Made by a program: the position numbers and the translations under genes. A stretch of 64,000 nucleotides of DNA. Source: Rhabdornis inornatus (taxonomy: Eukaryota; Chordata; Aves; Passeriformes; Rhabdornithidae). Where the stretch lies: the NCBI GenBank assembly GCA_013397075.1, contig VWZS01003490.1:610134-674133 (forward strand). The letters are read 5' to 3'. Of this stretch, positions 13,101 through 27,760 are shown in pieces (position 1 is the stretch's first letter; every line of letters begins with the position of its first letter). A model generated the notes under the pieces. The model was not told where the DNA came from and did no database searches. It saw nothing but the letters and a program-made list of their open reading frames with translations.

Positions 13101-16100
13101 ATTTGCCAGACAAAAATAAATCAGGGAAAGAGATAGTATTTCTTTACCCAAATAATATATTTTTATTTAAAATGAAGTGACATTTGGCCAGATTAAACAA
13201 GAATATGAAAAAATAATATCCCATAACTATGCTAAAATAGAAATAGAGAGAAAACTGAGGAAAAAAACCCCAAAAACGTAACTATGGCTTAAAAAGTAAC
13301 ATAGCCTTTTTTTCTCTGACACGAGCCTGTAAGCTACCGAGTGCATATTTTGTACAATGCATCAAAGACCAATGGTAAACTCTTCTCACAGATGATACTT
13401 CTTTGACTCTTCTCTACTTCTGATAGCACTGAATATTCAACAGCATGAAATAAGCTGTATATGAATTACTAAAGTCTGTATCTCTGAAAAACCTGACCTA
13501 AAGGATACTGAAGAATTAATCCAAATTAATTAAACAAGGACTTGGAGGAGATTAGTTAAACTGTATTAACATTTGGCATGGCTATCCTTATTCAGAATGA
13601 GAGAGAAAATTCTTGACAAATAGAATTAATACCACTTTAACTTTGAATAAGAGGATTCACAGACATATCTACTATAGTTTAAGTAATTAGTTTTCCAGTT
13701 AATTTGAATTGACTTTGGAAAGTGTCTTCATGCATATAAACAAAGTAAACAAAAACTGAAACATTATATGTTATCCTATTCTTTTAACCTGATGCTATAG
13801 TAGACTTGTACCACAGGGATAGAAGTTCAATAATTCTAATAAAGACTCCAGCAGAGTACCCAAACACTGCCTAACAACAGGAGTAAAATTTTCCTACAGC
13901 TTGACAGGTAGTTGAAGCATTTTCATGGTTCATTTGCTAATGTAGTCTTACTGAGAATGATAAGGAACAGAGAATACAAGTGCATTGATCATAACCAAGC
14001 AAAGTTGCCTCCTAGTGTCAAATAAGCCAATCAAACGTCATCTTGATATGAAAGAAAAAATAAGTTTGATGACAGGCTACGGTCCCATTGAGAATAAAAT
14101 CAATATTAGTCATGGGACCAAGTGAGATCAATATGTCAAACCAATAGGCCATTTTAGCAGGATGGGGAGAGAGAAAGGGAAAAGTGCTGACAGAGCAATT
14201 TGGAAAAAAGAGGACAGTGAGAACCTTGAGGATGAGATCACTTGAAAATTCACACTCTATTTCTGAAAACACTTGTCAAAAGCACCAAGTCACCTTAAAC
14301 AGAGTTCCAAGATCAACAGAGCATTCTCATAAACTTTTCCCAATTAAGCCACAATTCATACGGTGCCAAATTTACATACAAGTATGACTTCCAGAAAAAT
14401 GATTAAAAATACTTCCTCTATTTGTTTTTAAAATGTTACAGAAGCTCTACTGTGTTTAAAAGTGAAGAAAAATCTTTTCACAAACTTTAGAAATAGTGAT
14501 GGTGTTATTAGAATATTGGTAACAGTAGGATTTAAAATACATGGATTTGAAAATGCAGCATATTTATTGCAATGTGTCTTTATTATTATTCAAAAAACAA
14601 CATGTTTTATTAATCATGGGAAATTATTGTACTGTATTTTGTTGATTATTCGCAGCAAAATTTTAACTTCATCGTATGTGGACACACACAGACTGTTGTA
14701 GCCTTTTAAAAGGTTTCACAGGTATTTTATTGTAAGTGCTACTTTACACATTTCCCCCTCCCTTATTATCCAATAAGATCAACATAACCTGGAGAACAAG
14801 TTTGGGAAGGGCAATGGAATGCCAATGACTTCAAATTAGAGAGGATATTTCTGATGTGCTGATCTGAACTAGATTAACATTCAGGGATATGAGTTAGTAA
14901 TAGAAGCATGAAAAAGAAATAATAGGCAAAAAACCAGCAGCATGAAAACAATGTGACAGTTCCACTAATGTCAGTAGAATGACAGTGCTTGCCACAATCT
15001 TTTCAACAACTCCCTACACTGAGGTACTAGTCTGCATATTTTCAGCAGCTACCTTAAATGGCCTGGTTTTTCAAGAAACAACAAGGCTTTCACAAACTTC
15101 AGGCTTCTCATTTTCAGCATAAACATTATCTTTGGTTAATAAATTTATACATCTAAGCTAAAAAACTCCAAAAAAGTTTTATCACAAATGGGTTCATATA
15201 TACTTCAGCAGTGCAGTATCTTCCTAGAATTTGGCCACCAGCATCGTAACGTTATTCTTCTCTGTAATGCAAAAGCTTACTTCACAGATGAAGAGGATGA
15301 TTAATGGTCTGCACCTGACAGAATATTAAGTGAATTTTTCAGTTGGTCAATTATCTAGTATTTCACTACTATACTGTGAATTTGCAGCAAGTTAACAAAA
15401 CTGTGCGTTCATATACATTGTCATACCTCCTGCCACACAAAGACACATGTAATTCAAAAGCGGGTTTAAGAGAATAAGAAAAATTATTTTATATGGCAAA
15501 AGATGATTGCAAACATTTTCTTTGCATTATTCATCCAGCTGCAGCTAGTAAAGAGTTGTCACTCTCTATGTAATCTGACAGCTCAACTCAATCACAGTTA
15601 AAACATAGGACCCAAGAGGTGTAAGAGAGATCACTGCCACTGTCATGTTTACACATTTCTGAGAAACGGTTTTAAAATTAATTTTGTGGATGCTTTTGTC
15701 TGTGTCCTACTACTGGCAGATAAAATGCAGTCTTTGGAGAACATCTTTTTATCCATCTTGCAATGAATATCTTCTCATCATTATGAGTGGAAGGCAAAAC
15801 ATGCCTTTAGGGAGCTCAGACTGTGAATTAATCTTCTCTTTTGGAAACATTTTCATAGCTCATTCCTCCCAAGAAAACTAAAACTAACCCATCCTTTTGA
15901 CTTTTCCTTTCTCCTAGCCTCTAAGTGTATGGATTCAGAGAAGGAGCTGTCAGGAAAGCAACCAGAGGTAAATACCACTACATCTCATAAATTTATGCTG
16001 TGGAAGGAAATATAATAGCATTGTCACAAATAAACCAAAAAAACCCAGGAGCACCTCTGCAAGTATAGGGACATTACAACTTTTCTACTCTGTTAATAAG

Positions 16101-19100
16101 TTATGCAAGCTAATGTCCTAAAGTCACACTGTAGATTGACACCTACTGACAGAAATCCATTGTACCCTAAAAATGGGGCTCTTTTTCACTACTAGCTTCC
16201 TAGAAGCCTCACACAATTTATAAGATGCTCCTAGCTTATGCAATTCTTCTTTTTCCCCTCTTTAAATAAAACCCCTCAATTCTGAGACACTCAGAACAAG
16301 AGATTTCATGTAGTTTCTATATCTTTGTTTCTGTAGTTTCTAATATCCTTTGTCTGGAAAACACTCATGCATCAATTTGCTATTCATAAAATAGTATTAG
16401 TACCAATAAAGGATGTCTAAATAAAATTAGACCCAAACATCTGATTATTCCTAGGGCAAGATTTACACACTTAATCCAAAAGTTACCATCAAAACTATAT
16501 CAAGAAACCAAACAATAAATGCCAAAATGAAAGCTGCCTTTGTATAATGCAGTTTTTTAACTGTACAATCACATGCTTATTATTTTTCCACTGGGTCCCT
16601 TCCTCCTTCAGTTCACAGATTGGAAACTCCTCAATGAGGAGCTATTTGGTATTTTTAGTGTTATTCTCTTTGTTCAAGTTATGAGCCTATGTTTTATTTA
16701 CCACACACTAATTAAAAGTGTTATTAAAACAGAATTGGCATTTTTCCTAAGATCTTTCTGTCACGACTATCAGACACCCACTAGCACAGTGTTATTTTCA
16801 GAACACTGAAGATGTGACGGGTCAGCATTATTTATATTTTGCTGATGCTGAACAAAAGCAGAGAAAAATTAAACCCTGAAGAACAGGACAACTAAGGTTA
16901 GTTGTTTCACAGACATTGCATTCATTACTACAAAATGCCCACTTAATCACCAAAGGAGATATATCTGTCTCACAAATAAGTGGCAGGTTCTGTAGAGAAA
17001 ATGTCATATTGGCACAATTAAATAATTAAGTACTTCTTTCTGATGCATTCACATAAGGACTGGACAAACTTGATTTCTTAATGTTTGAGTGCTTTCCTTT
17101 GAAAACTAAAATTCAAAACTTTGATTTAATATTTATTTCCAGTTTTCTATGGTAAAACAGAAGTCAAATGATAAATAATATTTCTGCCATGGGTGTTGCA
17201 CTGATGCTGGAAACTGCTGCTCTGTCTGATGATCTCATGAGACGAAAACAGAAGAAGACCAAAATTCATTGCATACCAGCCCTAGTAGCTATGAATTTTC
17301 TTTTCTTCCCCATTCTCTGGCTTCTTATCCAGCCTCATTTTCTCCAGACACTAATCCTAGTCTGACATCTCACTGTCCTTTTCACCCAGCCCTGACAAAT
17401 TCTTTCCAGATGCTTGTCAAATCCTCCCATGGGCTGACCCTTAGCAGATTAAACATCTCGCCAAAGTAATTCTTAATGCTTGTCATGTAGAGACATTTTA
17501 TAACTTTGAGTTCTTTAGTTGGTCTCAGGAAATTGCCCTGGAGGAAACCAGAGTCAAATCCTACCTTTCCCCAACTTTCAACCTGATTGCTTGACCAGAA
17601 CAAGTTTCTTCCTCTTGTCTTGCCCTTTTTCACCAAGTCCCAGGTAGGAATCTCTATTTCCCTCTGCTGGGGTTGCGGAGACGTAGAGTCACAAACTACC
17701 TGCACTCCAAAATCCAAAATCCGGGAACACTGGAGAGACTGGTATCAGTTGTTACCTTGATTTTGAGTAGCCATTGCGTCTGAGCATGTTTTAGTTTGAA
17801 GTTTCTTGAGTATTCAGGGAAGATGCTGCTTGTGCTGTGCACAAGAGTTGCAAGATTTGCAAAATGACACGGATTATTTTAAGGCTCTAAGTGGCCACTG
17901 TAAGAGTTGTCTTGTGAAATCAAGTACTTTTTTGGCAGATAAGAGTTATTTTCCATTAATCAGTACTCAAAACAAATTACGGTTTATGAGAAAAGTCAGA
18001 CAATGAGCTGCTCTAGTCTAGAAGTACTGAGAGTAAAATTCTAATTTATTCTGTCTCACCATGACTACCTCATGATGATGGTTTTATCCTCACCATTTAT
18101 CAACACAGTGGTTTCACAGCTTTAAAATTTGATAACATTTATTTAGAAAATGGACCATAGGTATGCAGGTTGTTGTAAAATATAAACAGAACAGTGCAAC
18201 GTTTTCTCAGATGGAAAACTGACTCTCATCAAACCTAGGGAGAAAATTCTGTCTTAGAACAGTTTATTATAAAGACTAATGACTAGTGCTGTGTCATATA
18301 ATCTTCTGAGAAAGTGGTACTTAATGTACAGCTATGTAGCATTATTTTTATATATAACAGAATTAGATGTAAAATTATCTCTTCTAAATATGTTTTGTAA
18401 AAATATTTCTAATATTTTCTGGGTATGTTCTAGGGAGTTAACAAGTTTACACACAAATTCAAAACCAAAGGAGTTCAATATAGTTCTAGAAATCCTGTTT
18501 CACAATCCATCCATAACTCTCTAACCCCCTTTTTCTTTCTTGTTTCATAATAGCATAATATTAAGTGATAAATGGAAAAACTGTACAGCATTAAATTAAC
18601 CTTCCTAAAAAAATCCCAATTGTTATGAAGTGTACCTACAATTATCCTGTGTTCTTACCATGATGAAGCTTGGAGCCTAATCAGAAATGGGTTCCTGCAC
18701 TGCTGAATATTACATAAATCAAAATGTATGCATCAAAATCCCTCCCTTCTAATTTAGTCACATCCTGTTCTTGCAATACCCTACTGGTTGTGCCATCAAA
18801 AACAAAAGGAAGTTACTAAGAATATGGATCATATGAAACATTGCACTCTCTCAAATACATTTTCAAAATATTCGCACTTTCCACTCCAGCAACCTCTACT
18901 CCTAGAAGTCCAATAAATTTGACACGAGTGCAGCATTACAGTTTAGAAGTAAACAGGTCACAATACACAGGTCAAAAACTTGCCTGACCAGACAGTCACA
19001 TTCACCATTTTGAAAATCATTTTGGTAATTAGGTTGGCCCGCCTGTTTTTACCTTAATTATATTATTTATGGACATTAATGTCTCATGAGGCATTGTCCA

Positions 19101-19124
19101 TACCAAGTGCAACTCCATCTTCAA

Positions 19125-19174
19125 AAATATATTATAAAAATATATATAAATATATGATAAATATATGTATAAAT
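19125..19174. repeat. AT-rich simple repeat
   Basis: Irregular TATA/ATAAATATAT units over about 50 bases; low complexity only. Confidence 0.85.
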
Positions 19175-20121
19175 CAAGGGTCTATTGCACTGTCATAAGT
19201 GCTAATTGTTTACTGGACTATGCAGATGGAACACTGGCTTTGTTTTATTTATGTATTCAACTGATATCATCACATCAAATTACAGGCAAATTATTAGATA
19301 TGCATAAAGAAAGTTATGTGTTTAATTCTTTCCATAGAACTACATTACTACATGTTACATAAATACTAAAAGCATCCATTCTTTTATGAAACTCAGTAGT
19401 GACATGTCACTTTCTTCATATCAAGATGAGAGACAAAAACGAATTGGTGTCATCAATTAAACATGATTTTTTATTGACAGAAGAGTTATTAATTATCAAA
19501 CTGATATTATTCTGAGACTTCAATGAGATAGTTTAAGCAGTATACTGTGCTCTTGTTTTTCCTTATATTCCTTTATATTAAATAAAACAAATCTTATTAA
19601 AAATAAATGCTTTAGAAGTCCAATGGTCTGAAACATAATGGCCTGAGAGTGTCAATTTTAAAGTCCATTAAATTCACTATATTTTACCCTCATTAAGAAA
19701 TTCTTAAATATACCAAGCATCCAAGAGACATATTCAATAGTTCCTTACATTAGCAGAAAAGTTAAAGGAAAGGAAGGAAGGACTTGAGTATAAGTTTCAT
19801 AGCCTATGTGTTTACAGTGAGGAACAAAGCATGCATCTTACATTTAATTTAAATGCCTCAGCTGGTCATCCTAAAAGCTGTCAGCAGCAAAGAACAGTTT
19901 AAAACAATGCTGTTATGATATTAGCTAGGAAACAAATATTGGGAAATTATGACTAATACCAACATAACCAAGTAAGCATAAGGCACTATGAGCTCAAAGG
20001 AGCTGTCATTAGCTACTGTATTTTTCTGCTAATTGACTGCTGAGCATTGACCAGATTTTGATCTGGGTTTCCTTATAGGCATAACTGAATAATTCAATGT
20101 AATTTGAATTTGAATCTGGCT

Positions 20122-20145
20122 CTTAGTTCTTGAAAAAGAACTAAG
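20122..20145. repeat. short perfect inverted repeat (10-bp arms, 4-base loop)
   Basis: CTTAGTTCTT, then GAAA, then AAGAACTAAG: the arms are exact reverse complements around a GAAA loop. It could form a small hairpin in either strand's RNA. No T tract or RNA gene context was found. Confidence 0.9.
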
Positions 20146-23100
20146 TCATAAAGTGACACAAAGTGGTATTTTCTTTTCTAAATAGTCATCATAAAATCCA
20201 ACCAGTCTGATGTTTTCTTCATCCAATGCATAAAGCTGCACATAGAAATGTCAGAAAAGTAGACTCTTTATATGTGGGCACATCTATATGCCCAGGTCCA
20301 TTGAATCTCTTATTGTTTCCCATCATGAAAATAAATGACAACCAGAAGACTACTCAGTTAGCATTTGATTCAAACCATAAATATAAAGAAAGACGCAATT
20401 CTGAAACCAGCCAAAATATTTTAAATTAAAATGGTTGCACCAGCCAAACTTAGTTTTTCCTGAAATTTATTCTACGTTATTTCATTAGCTGCTTATTGTA
20501 AGATGATATAGAGTCATAACCAAAAATTTAAGAAAGGAAATTGAGATATTGATCAGGAAACAACTGAAGAAAATTTAAACTAGATGAAGAAATTTTATAA
20601 GATTTATTTTAAAGTAAAATTCAACAAAAATAAGAGAAGAGGTATTTCAGAAATAAATGATTTATAACTCTTTTGAAAAACAATAAGGCAAATAAAACAT
20701 AGGGTGTTTCATTGCTGAAGTATGATGTCTTTTGTTAGTCTCACTAGCTGAGAATAAACACAGATAAAGGACAGGTATCCTGGAAACGTCTTCTGCTCCA
20801 TTTTGGTCAGTATAGTGTTTCATCTCCAGACAAAGTAGCTAAACTAATTGGTTTGTAAGGTGGCTAAACGAAACAGACTAGTCTACCTTCTGTATCTTTT
20901 AATGAATACCCACACCACTGCTTTGTCCCCAGTATTGCAAAACTGGTAAAATCCTCAGAATTATATCAGAAAATACTGATGCAAGTGGTGGTTTGAATTT
21001 GCACTTCAGTCTCAGAAAAACCAGACCTGTGTCACCCACCCCTACATAGGTGCCAGATAGGAACTTGTGGTGCTCAGCTACATCAGCATGCACCTCTGCC
21101 TACACACCTTCAGCAACAATTTTGCTCCTCCAAAGAGTTTCAGGAATTTACATATACACCAAGAGCCTTGGTGTTGCCATGGCTCCCTCTTCAAGGCAAG
21201 TGACTCTCAGCTGTGAGGCAGAAGATGGCAACAAGCCCACTCCTGTCTGTCCCCTGTAGAGTTACCATAACCCAACAATTAGTGAGCTTCAACAAGACCC
21301 AGAAGAAATCTGTGCTTCAAAAGTGAGATATGTTTCATCTAGAGTAACACATGCAGCAGTACAAAGCCCAGTATACTATAAAGGCTGTAAACCAATTTAT
21401 TATTTACAAATTCTTAGAAAATGAGCAAGTCATTTCAGGTGACTGTGTGAGGATCACAGGCACACTACAGCCAGTACCTGAGCTACAGCCTTCAGCCCAA
21501 AGACAAAATAAAAAATGAGTGAACAAGCATTTTAAGGTATTTCATCAGTAGTTAATATTGCAGATATTTATGCTAGAAATTATTTTTTCCTTATTAACAT
21601 ATGAGTAGCACTAATATGTCTGTTAACAAAATAGAGAAGCAGACAGCTTTCCCTCTATGGACTTAAAATAATGCAGAGATTTTTGAAACTGTATTCTTCA
21701 TAGACTGCCATAGCTACAGAGAAATAGAGCAAATTCATCTGTAATAAAATTACTCTTCTGAGTGTGAACTGTGTTAACGCACTTAATGATAGTATGTACA
21801 CAGATGTATGATTTGCATATATTACCTATACAACAAAAATATGAACATCAATTTATTTTTAAAATGTCATTCTATCATTGCCAAAAGATAATCTGTAGAA
21901 TGGAACACGAGGAACAGATGTCCAATTATTAAAATTATGTATACAATGAAGGAATTCTGATAATTTTCTGTCCAGTCTGGGAGCTTCCACAACAAAAAGG
22001 TGGTTTTTTTCACCTAAAAACTCCATTGTAAAATTTCCTGGAAGATTTACAAAGAATATCTATTCTGAAAATGTTCTCTCCACAATAAAAGAACTGAAGT
22101 TCCATTTATATAACACATCAAAGTTCATTATAGCCTCTGCAATGACAACCTGGGGTACTGAATGTCATACTTTCTTCAACCTGAATGAAAATTCTGGTTA
22201 TTGCCATCCACTGTGGAAAGAGTGACAATCACAGGCCTCCAGCAATGAGACAGAAGGACAACCTATTGTTTGTTGTTGTCTCAAAGGCTGTAATGACTCT
22301 TATCTGAACACCAAAATGAAGAGAAAAGTTGTTCCAATTATATGGAAGAACTTCACAAACACCGCTGCTAGATTCTAATTGTGAAACCAAACATCCAGGT
22401 CAAGACATATTATCCCAATTAATCATCCTTAAGATATACAGAACAATGTAACTGTGCACAGGAAGAGAAGCTACTAATCAGTGTTGGGTTTATTTTACAT
22501 TAAAGCTACAGAGCTTTATCCATCTAGAGTACAGTGCTCAGTCTGAAATATACACTACCAGCCTCTTCCATTTTATAAAGCAGAAGCCAAGGGCACAATA
22601 CGCTCCTTTTTTGGGTACATTTAAATCCCTTCATTTCAACCTCTCCTATCCAGGCACTTTAAGATTTAAGATTGGCTTAATACCTAATAATAATTAGAAG
22701 AATTCTTGAGGAGACTGAAGATAATACTGTCAAGCAAAGATTAGTTTTGTTTGAGTAACATAGCAACCTTATGCAATAGCTAATGCTTTCCATACTGTTT
22801 CCTTTCAGGGTTACTTTTACCTGTAAAACTGCAATGTACAATGCCATATAATTCAGAAAGACAGAGAGACAAAAACCAAATACTGGAAGTTAGAAAGTTA
22901 AACACAAGTCTTCAAAGTCAAATTTGGCCAAAGCCCATAAAGTACCAAGAGCAAATCCCATGAGTTTCAATAGAAAATAAAATATACATAAAAGACATCT
23001 CAAAGCTTAATGGCTCAATTGCATGCTGCAAATATACAGTAAGTTATAGTCAATATAAATTATTATATTACAATTTAGAAATAAATTAGGTGAGATGTGT

Positions 23101-24358
23101 GAGAAAACGCACTCCTCAAAATAAAGGTAAGCCAAACTAATCATAATCTAATAAAGCAAAAATATTGTATTTTTATTTTACAGTTTTTTTAAAGTATCTT
23201 CACAATTATTTAGGAAACACCTTGATTTATGAGGTAAAGGCCATTTTTCATCTGAAAATGTATACGGAAAACTCTGCAAACAGTTTCAGTGCTGTTGCCA
23301 AGAAATTATTAAATTTCAAAGCGAAATTTTTTGAGTTAAGGACATAAAATATGGTAGATTGAATTGTAATTCTAGGCTAATCTCTTTCTGAGCTGTGAAA
23401 ATAGTTACTAGCTCTCTTAGGTGCATGCAGGAAAATAAAGCTTACATTCTAACTCTAAGCATTTCAATTTAAGCCCCAAAACTCAATTACAACCAAAAGT
23501 CTTCAGCATGAAAGCTCAAGATTTAAATAGCTCTATAATCAGTTCTTATTACTTCTGACTGATTTAATTTCAAAATATTTTGTGCAGCTGTTAACACTCA
23601 TCAGAGGTGTCCTCTTACTTAATCCTCTGTTGGAACTTAGAAACCGCTTACCATACCACACTGCAGTCAATACAATTATTTTAATTGATATGCTGCTCTA
23701 GACTATAATATTAGTAATGAATAAGGACTAGTCTCACAACAGTAATTCATGAATCTTCAGTAGATTAAAGTATTCTGTAAGCAGCTTTCCAAATTGGCTT
23801 TTATGACTATGTCATGCGAGATCTGTTTTGTCTCACATAAGATAATTGAATATGGTGGTATTTTTTTTGACCTTTTGAAGAAGCAAGACAGCTTGGACTG
23901 TCAACTCAACTCCATAACACATCAAACCATACTTTTTAATAAACACATTATTATTTTTCTTCCAGCTATACTTACTGCAAGGCATCTTTGCTCACATTCT
24001 ATTTGTTTCTGGGCTCAGAGGATCAGCTTTGTTAGTAGGATTACATCAGGCAATTCAGTCAAGCCACTGCAGGCAGGAATCTGATCTACCGGCAAACAAT
24101 AGCTGTCTTCTATTTAATTTTCTGTAAATCACCTTGTGAAACTTTGAAAACCTAGACAGTGTAGGTGAAGGAGATTGGTCCTAAAGCAACTAGAGGTCTT
24201 ACCCTTCCTCTGCAGTATTAATGGACATTTATATCTATTCCAGACAGCTTGGTTTTAAGGATCAAGTAAGCTGAGAACAAAAACTGATACCCTTTTGGAT
24301 GACATTTTAATATCTTCACTCCAGCTGGTGTGGATGTAGTAAAAAGCATCCATCTTAC

Positions 24359-24562
24359 CATCGCTGTTGACGCAGACGACAACAGGAACCTGTGTACCAG
24401 GGCCACATGGCTTTTCATTGTCAGGAATGCATTCCTCCAGCCCCGTGATTCTCCAGTCATAGCAAGAGGGCTCTTCACATGGGATGGCTTCCAAAAGGTG
24501 AGGGCAGTTTCCTGTTCCTCCTGTAGGCTCATTGGTGATGCGACGTTTCCTTAGTTTAAAGC
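24359..24562 (-). CDS. THSD7A: THSD7A exon E (probably exon 6): end of repeat 7 and most of repeat 8
   Basis: This 204-bp exon encodes residues 475-541 plus split codons (phase 1 in and out). The acceptor is GGACATTTCAG|GC and the donor GATG|GTAAGA. It begins FKLRKRRITNEPTGG, the basic strand of repeat 7, and continues through NCPHLLEAIPC to end that repeat. Repeat 8 runs from CYDW (507-510) and includes CGPGTQVPVVVC (526-537). Continued open reading past the donor (KMDAFYYIHTSW on the minus strand) is intronic and not part of the protein. It joins exon F through a split glycine codon. Confidence 0.95.
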
Positions 24563-26954
24563 CTGAAATGTCCATGAAAATAACAATTTAACTCTAAAAT
24601 GTGATGTGAAGCACTTTTTATCTGTCTACACCAGAGTGAAGAGTTCTGTTTCTCTTCTCTGTAAGGCATACCACAGACACTCAGCAGAATAATGTATTTT
24701 AGATAATGGGGTAGAAGAACTCATTAAAGAAGGACTAGAGACGAAACTTTACAAGCTTCAATGTTTTGAGCCTCCTCAGGAGGCTTTGCCTTAAACCCCT
24801 GTTTATCACAATCATGCATAGTCCAGGAAGGAGGCAGTATCATTTCCTGAGCATCACTCCTGCAAGATTCATCTCATTTTATAAATCTGGACTACATTGC
24901 TGGGTTACCATTTCTCAAATACGTTGTTTGTTTTCTTCTCAGGTATGTTCCAACAGGAATGGATTATCAAGTGAAATCAGCTAATAAACACTCCCTTCTC
25001 CCTCCAACCCTCCAAAATAAAATGGAAGAATAAAAAGACAAACTTTTGAGAAAAAGAAAAGCATGGAAATCATCTCAAGTTCTATGAATACATTTTCACT
25101 CATAAACATCACATTATTCCTTTGCATTTAAAAGTTTATTTAAGACTACCTAGACTCATTTTGGAATGGATAAACTGATGGGCCTTTATGCATTGTGCCA
25201 TCTGTCAGGTCAATGCCAGCAACCAAAAGCAGCCCCCTCTCTCCTTTCAGGATGGCCCATTGAAAAAAACAGACTAAATACAGTCAGAACAACCTAACAA
25301 AACGGAACAGATTCAAGAAAAAGTTTCTCTTCTCACATCTTTTCACAGTCTCTTTTGTTTTATATCAGTATTCAGGCAAGTTAGTAATATACAGATATTT
25401 TTTATAAAATACTACATATAACTCTGTCGTTTCTACCAGGACAGTTTTCAAACATACATGTGTGAGAACTGATTCTTTGAAGACATGCCTCTTAATTCAA
25501 TTATAGTAAGTATTTACTTTAAAAATATATTTCCATTTATCTTCAGTTGCTGTTTCTTTTCTCTTTTCCTAAATTGATGAGTTCAGCCAAATTATTTGCA
25601 AAAGGTTTGGTAAGCCTGACACAAAAGGCTGATATAATTTCAAAAATAAAGAACTCCAATATCTACAGCAACAAAGGATGCAAATGATCTGGAAATATGT
25701 AGAGAGACATGCTGCTAAAAGTGGGAGTGCCTGTAGAATTTTCACATCATTATCTCAGAAGTGTCAATGCAATTATAGAATAAAATGTAAGAATTTCCAG
25801 ATAAGAAGAAAACATTGGCAGTTGAGAAAACATCCCTGCTCATGCATGCAGGAATAAAGATTTGCACAAAGTTTATCCTAATGTATTTCTATTAGACAGA
25901 TGTCCAAATCAGTCTCACAAACCTAAACTTTACCCCTGAAAATGTAGCAAATCTTTCAGGGATGGAACAGCAAAAGAAATAGCAGACTACTTCTTGACAG
26001 CTGTAGTCAGAGGAGACTTAATCCGATAGATTTGCACAGTGAACTGCTTTTCCCTTCTTGAACTGATCATGGTTGGGTCAGAGTTCCACAAAACAGCTCT
26101 GTAAGACTTGTATTATTGCTGCCCAGACAGAAGTCTAGCTAGCAGTATGCCAGAAAGATCCAGCTAAGCAAACATAGTAATCACAGTTGCTCCTTCCAGT
26201 GGACATATGCAGCTGCCCTTTATTACGACTGTTTTCAATCAAGAAATCAAGCCTGTATTCCCAACTTTTATCAGATAATCACTTTGCAGCAATAACTAGG
26301 CCAGTTTTTCTCATATACAGCCAGAAGCCCACAGACTTCTAACATGAGGTCCCTGTCACTGTATTCTTGCTTTCCTATTTTGATGTCAGGTTACTACAAT
26401 CTGTTCTGCATGGCAATACGTTGTAAAACATGCTGGAATTGAAACCCGCACATATGTCATAAGTAAAACAGCGTCACATATCAACAGTGAATGGTGCCAT
26501 CCCTTTGTCAGATCATGCTTTACAATCTAATGGTGAATTCTTAAGCTATTACTGAACTGTAAATTTTAGAGTGCCTTGCATTCTACACACCTCAAAGGAG
26601 GCTTCTGTCCTCCTTTCGAGATGGTGCCAAAATCGTGATTTGAACACACTGACTGTACCCCTTTCAGTCTGAGAGGAAGTTTTGAAACTGGAATTGACCA
26701 GTAAAAACCCAAACTGATCTTGAGAGCCTAGTAAACAAGCTACATTTTTACTACCTTTGGTGCAACAGTGATGTCAAATCATACATATTTTGTCAAATCT
26801 ATAATATTTTTAGTCCTAATTCAATGACTTAATTTTGATGCCCAGAGGCACTAGATATACACTTCTTGGTAAAAAATTTAGTGTGCTTGCATAACCTAGT
26901 GACTTAGGAACAGTAAATATCACCATTAAAAGGCTGTGCTGAATTTCTACATAC
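24563..26954 (-). other. THSD7A: intron between exons D and E (2.4 kb)
   Basis: AT-rich intron bounded by a GTATGT donor after exon D and the CATTTCAG acceptor of exon E. I see no repeat family, RNA gene or open frame of note in it. Phase 1. Confidence 0.9.
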
Positions 26955-27110
26955 CCTTCTTGGCCTGAGGGTCATCACAGCTTTCATAGGTGCAGGGTCC
27001 CCAGGCTGACCATGCCGAGGTCTCGCACTCCGTGGGACAGGGAACATGGCACAGCTGGGAGGTGCTGGGAAGAGGTCCTGTGCACAGTGTACGGTCTACT
27101 GGCCTTGAGG
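26955..27110 (-). CDS. THSD7A: THSD7A exon D (probably exon 5): end of repeat 6, start of repeat 7
   Basis: This 156-bp exon encodes residues 423-473 plus split codons (phase 1 in and out). The acceptor is TTTGTTTTGGCAG|CC and the donor AAGAAGG|GTATGT. It closes repeat 6 with CTGPLPSTSQLCHVPC (431-446). It then opens repeat 7 with ECETSAWSAWGPCTYESC (450-467), whose WSAWGPC motif is the hallmark WxxWxxC of a TSP1 repeat. The exon is too short to stand out as an open frame and was found by following the splice phase between exons C and E. Being symmetric, it could be skipped without a frameshift, but that would remove a disulfide-forming half of two repeats. Confidence 0.95.
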
Positions 27111-27690
27111 CTGCCAAAACAAAGTTAAAATATTTCTCATATGTTGCTGGTCGTGATCCTCAGCTCTAACTGTACAGAATTATCCTTCAGCCAGAAAGGC
27201 TGCTATCACATCATTTTAATCTGATGACGTGATGAAAAAATGCCTGCCTTGAAAAAAATGGAATGGAAGTCAGTTTACTCTTTGCATGGACGAAGTCAAA
27301 TCCCATTGTGTGGAGATGGGAAGACTGTAGATATTGCAGTACCCCCTCAGACCCTGTCCTTTCCTTTGAAGGGTAAATTACACCCCTACAACAATCGTTC
27401 ACTTTGCACTCTGCATAAATTTGTGTCCGGCTATCTCATTACTTCTTCTCTTAAGAAACTGAACAAAAAGCTCCATAAACCCCTTTGCACGTGTATATGT
27501 AAGCTATATGATACTATAACTTCAAAGGCCAGGTTAATTATTATTTAAAAGATTATTTTTAAGCTCTAACCTGAAACACAGCTAAAATTATGGCAAAAAC
27601 TTTTTTCTTTTACTCTAAAGACCATTGAGTGCACACTCAGCAGTAAGATTCGTGCAGCAGCAACTTTAGTTCAAGAAAGTCTTTGTTTCA

Positions 27691-27760
27691 GATATATATA
27701 TATGGCTTGCATTTGCTATATATATATATGTCTATTAATATGCATATATAATGTAAATAT
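27691..27760. repeat. (TA)n microsatellite, two tracts
   Basis: Two TA runs (about 27692-27704 and 27717-27729), separated by TGGCTTGCATTTGC and followed by further AT-rich sequence. Likely length-polymorphic. Confidence 0.9.

Larger units (their letters stand above)
4696..24358 (-). other. THSD7A: intron between exons E and F (19.7 kb)
   Basis: A long AT-rich intron with no supported gene. Contents I can name are a CR1 3' end at 7516-7950, a 19-bp tandem repeat at 10086-10130, an AT-rich simple stretch at 19125-19174, and a 10-bp-arm hairpin at 20122-20145. A low-complexity A/C-rich stretch lies at about 8578-8640. Spurious open frames up to 111 codons (17382-17717, minus) show no recognisable domain. 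The rest appears to be unique, or too decayed to classify by eye. Confidence 0.9.

Noticed and set aside
17382..17717. 111-codon minus-strand frame
   Set aside because: No domain, start context or conserved feature seen. Sits in the long intron between exons E and F.
24218..24358. Continuation of the open frame beyond exon E
   Set aside because: A GTAAGA donor at the end of exon E joins exactly to exon F's acceptor in phase; the read-through sequence is not TSP1-like.
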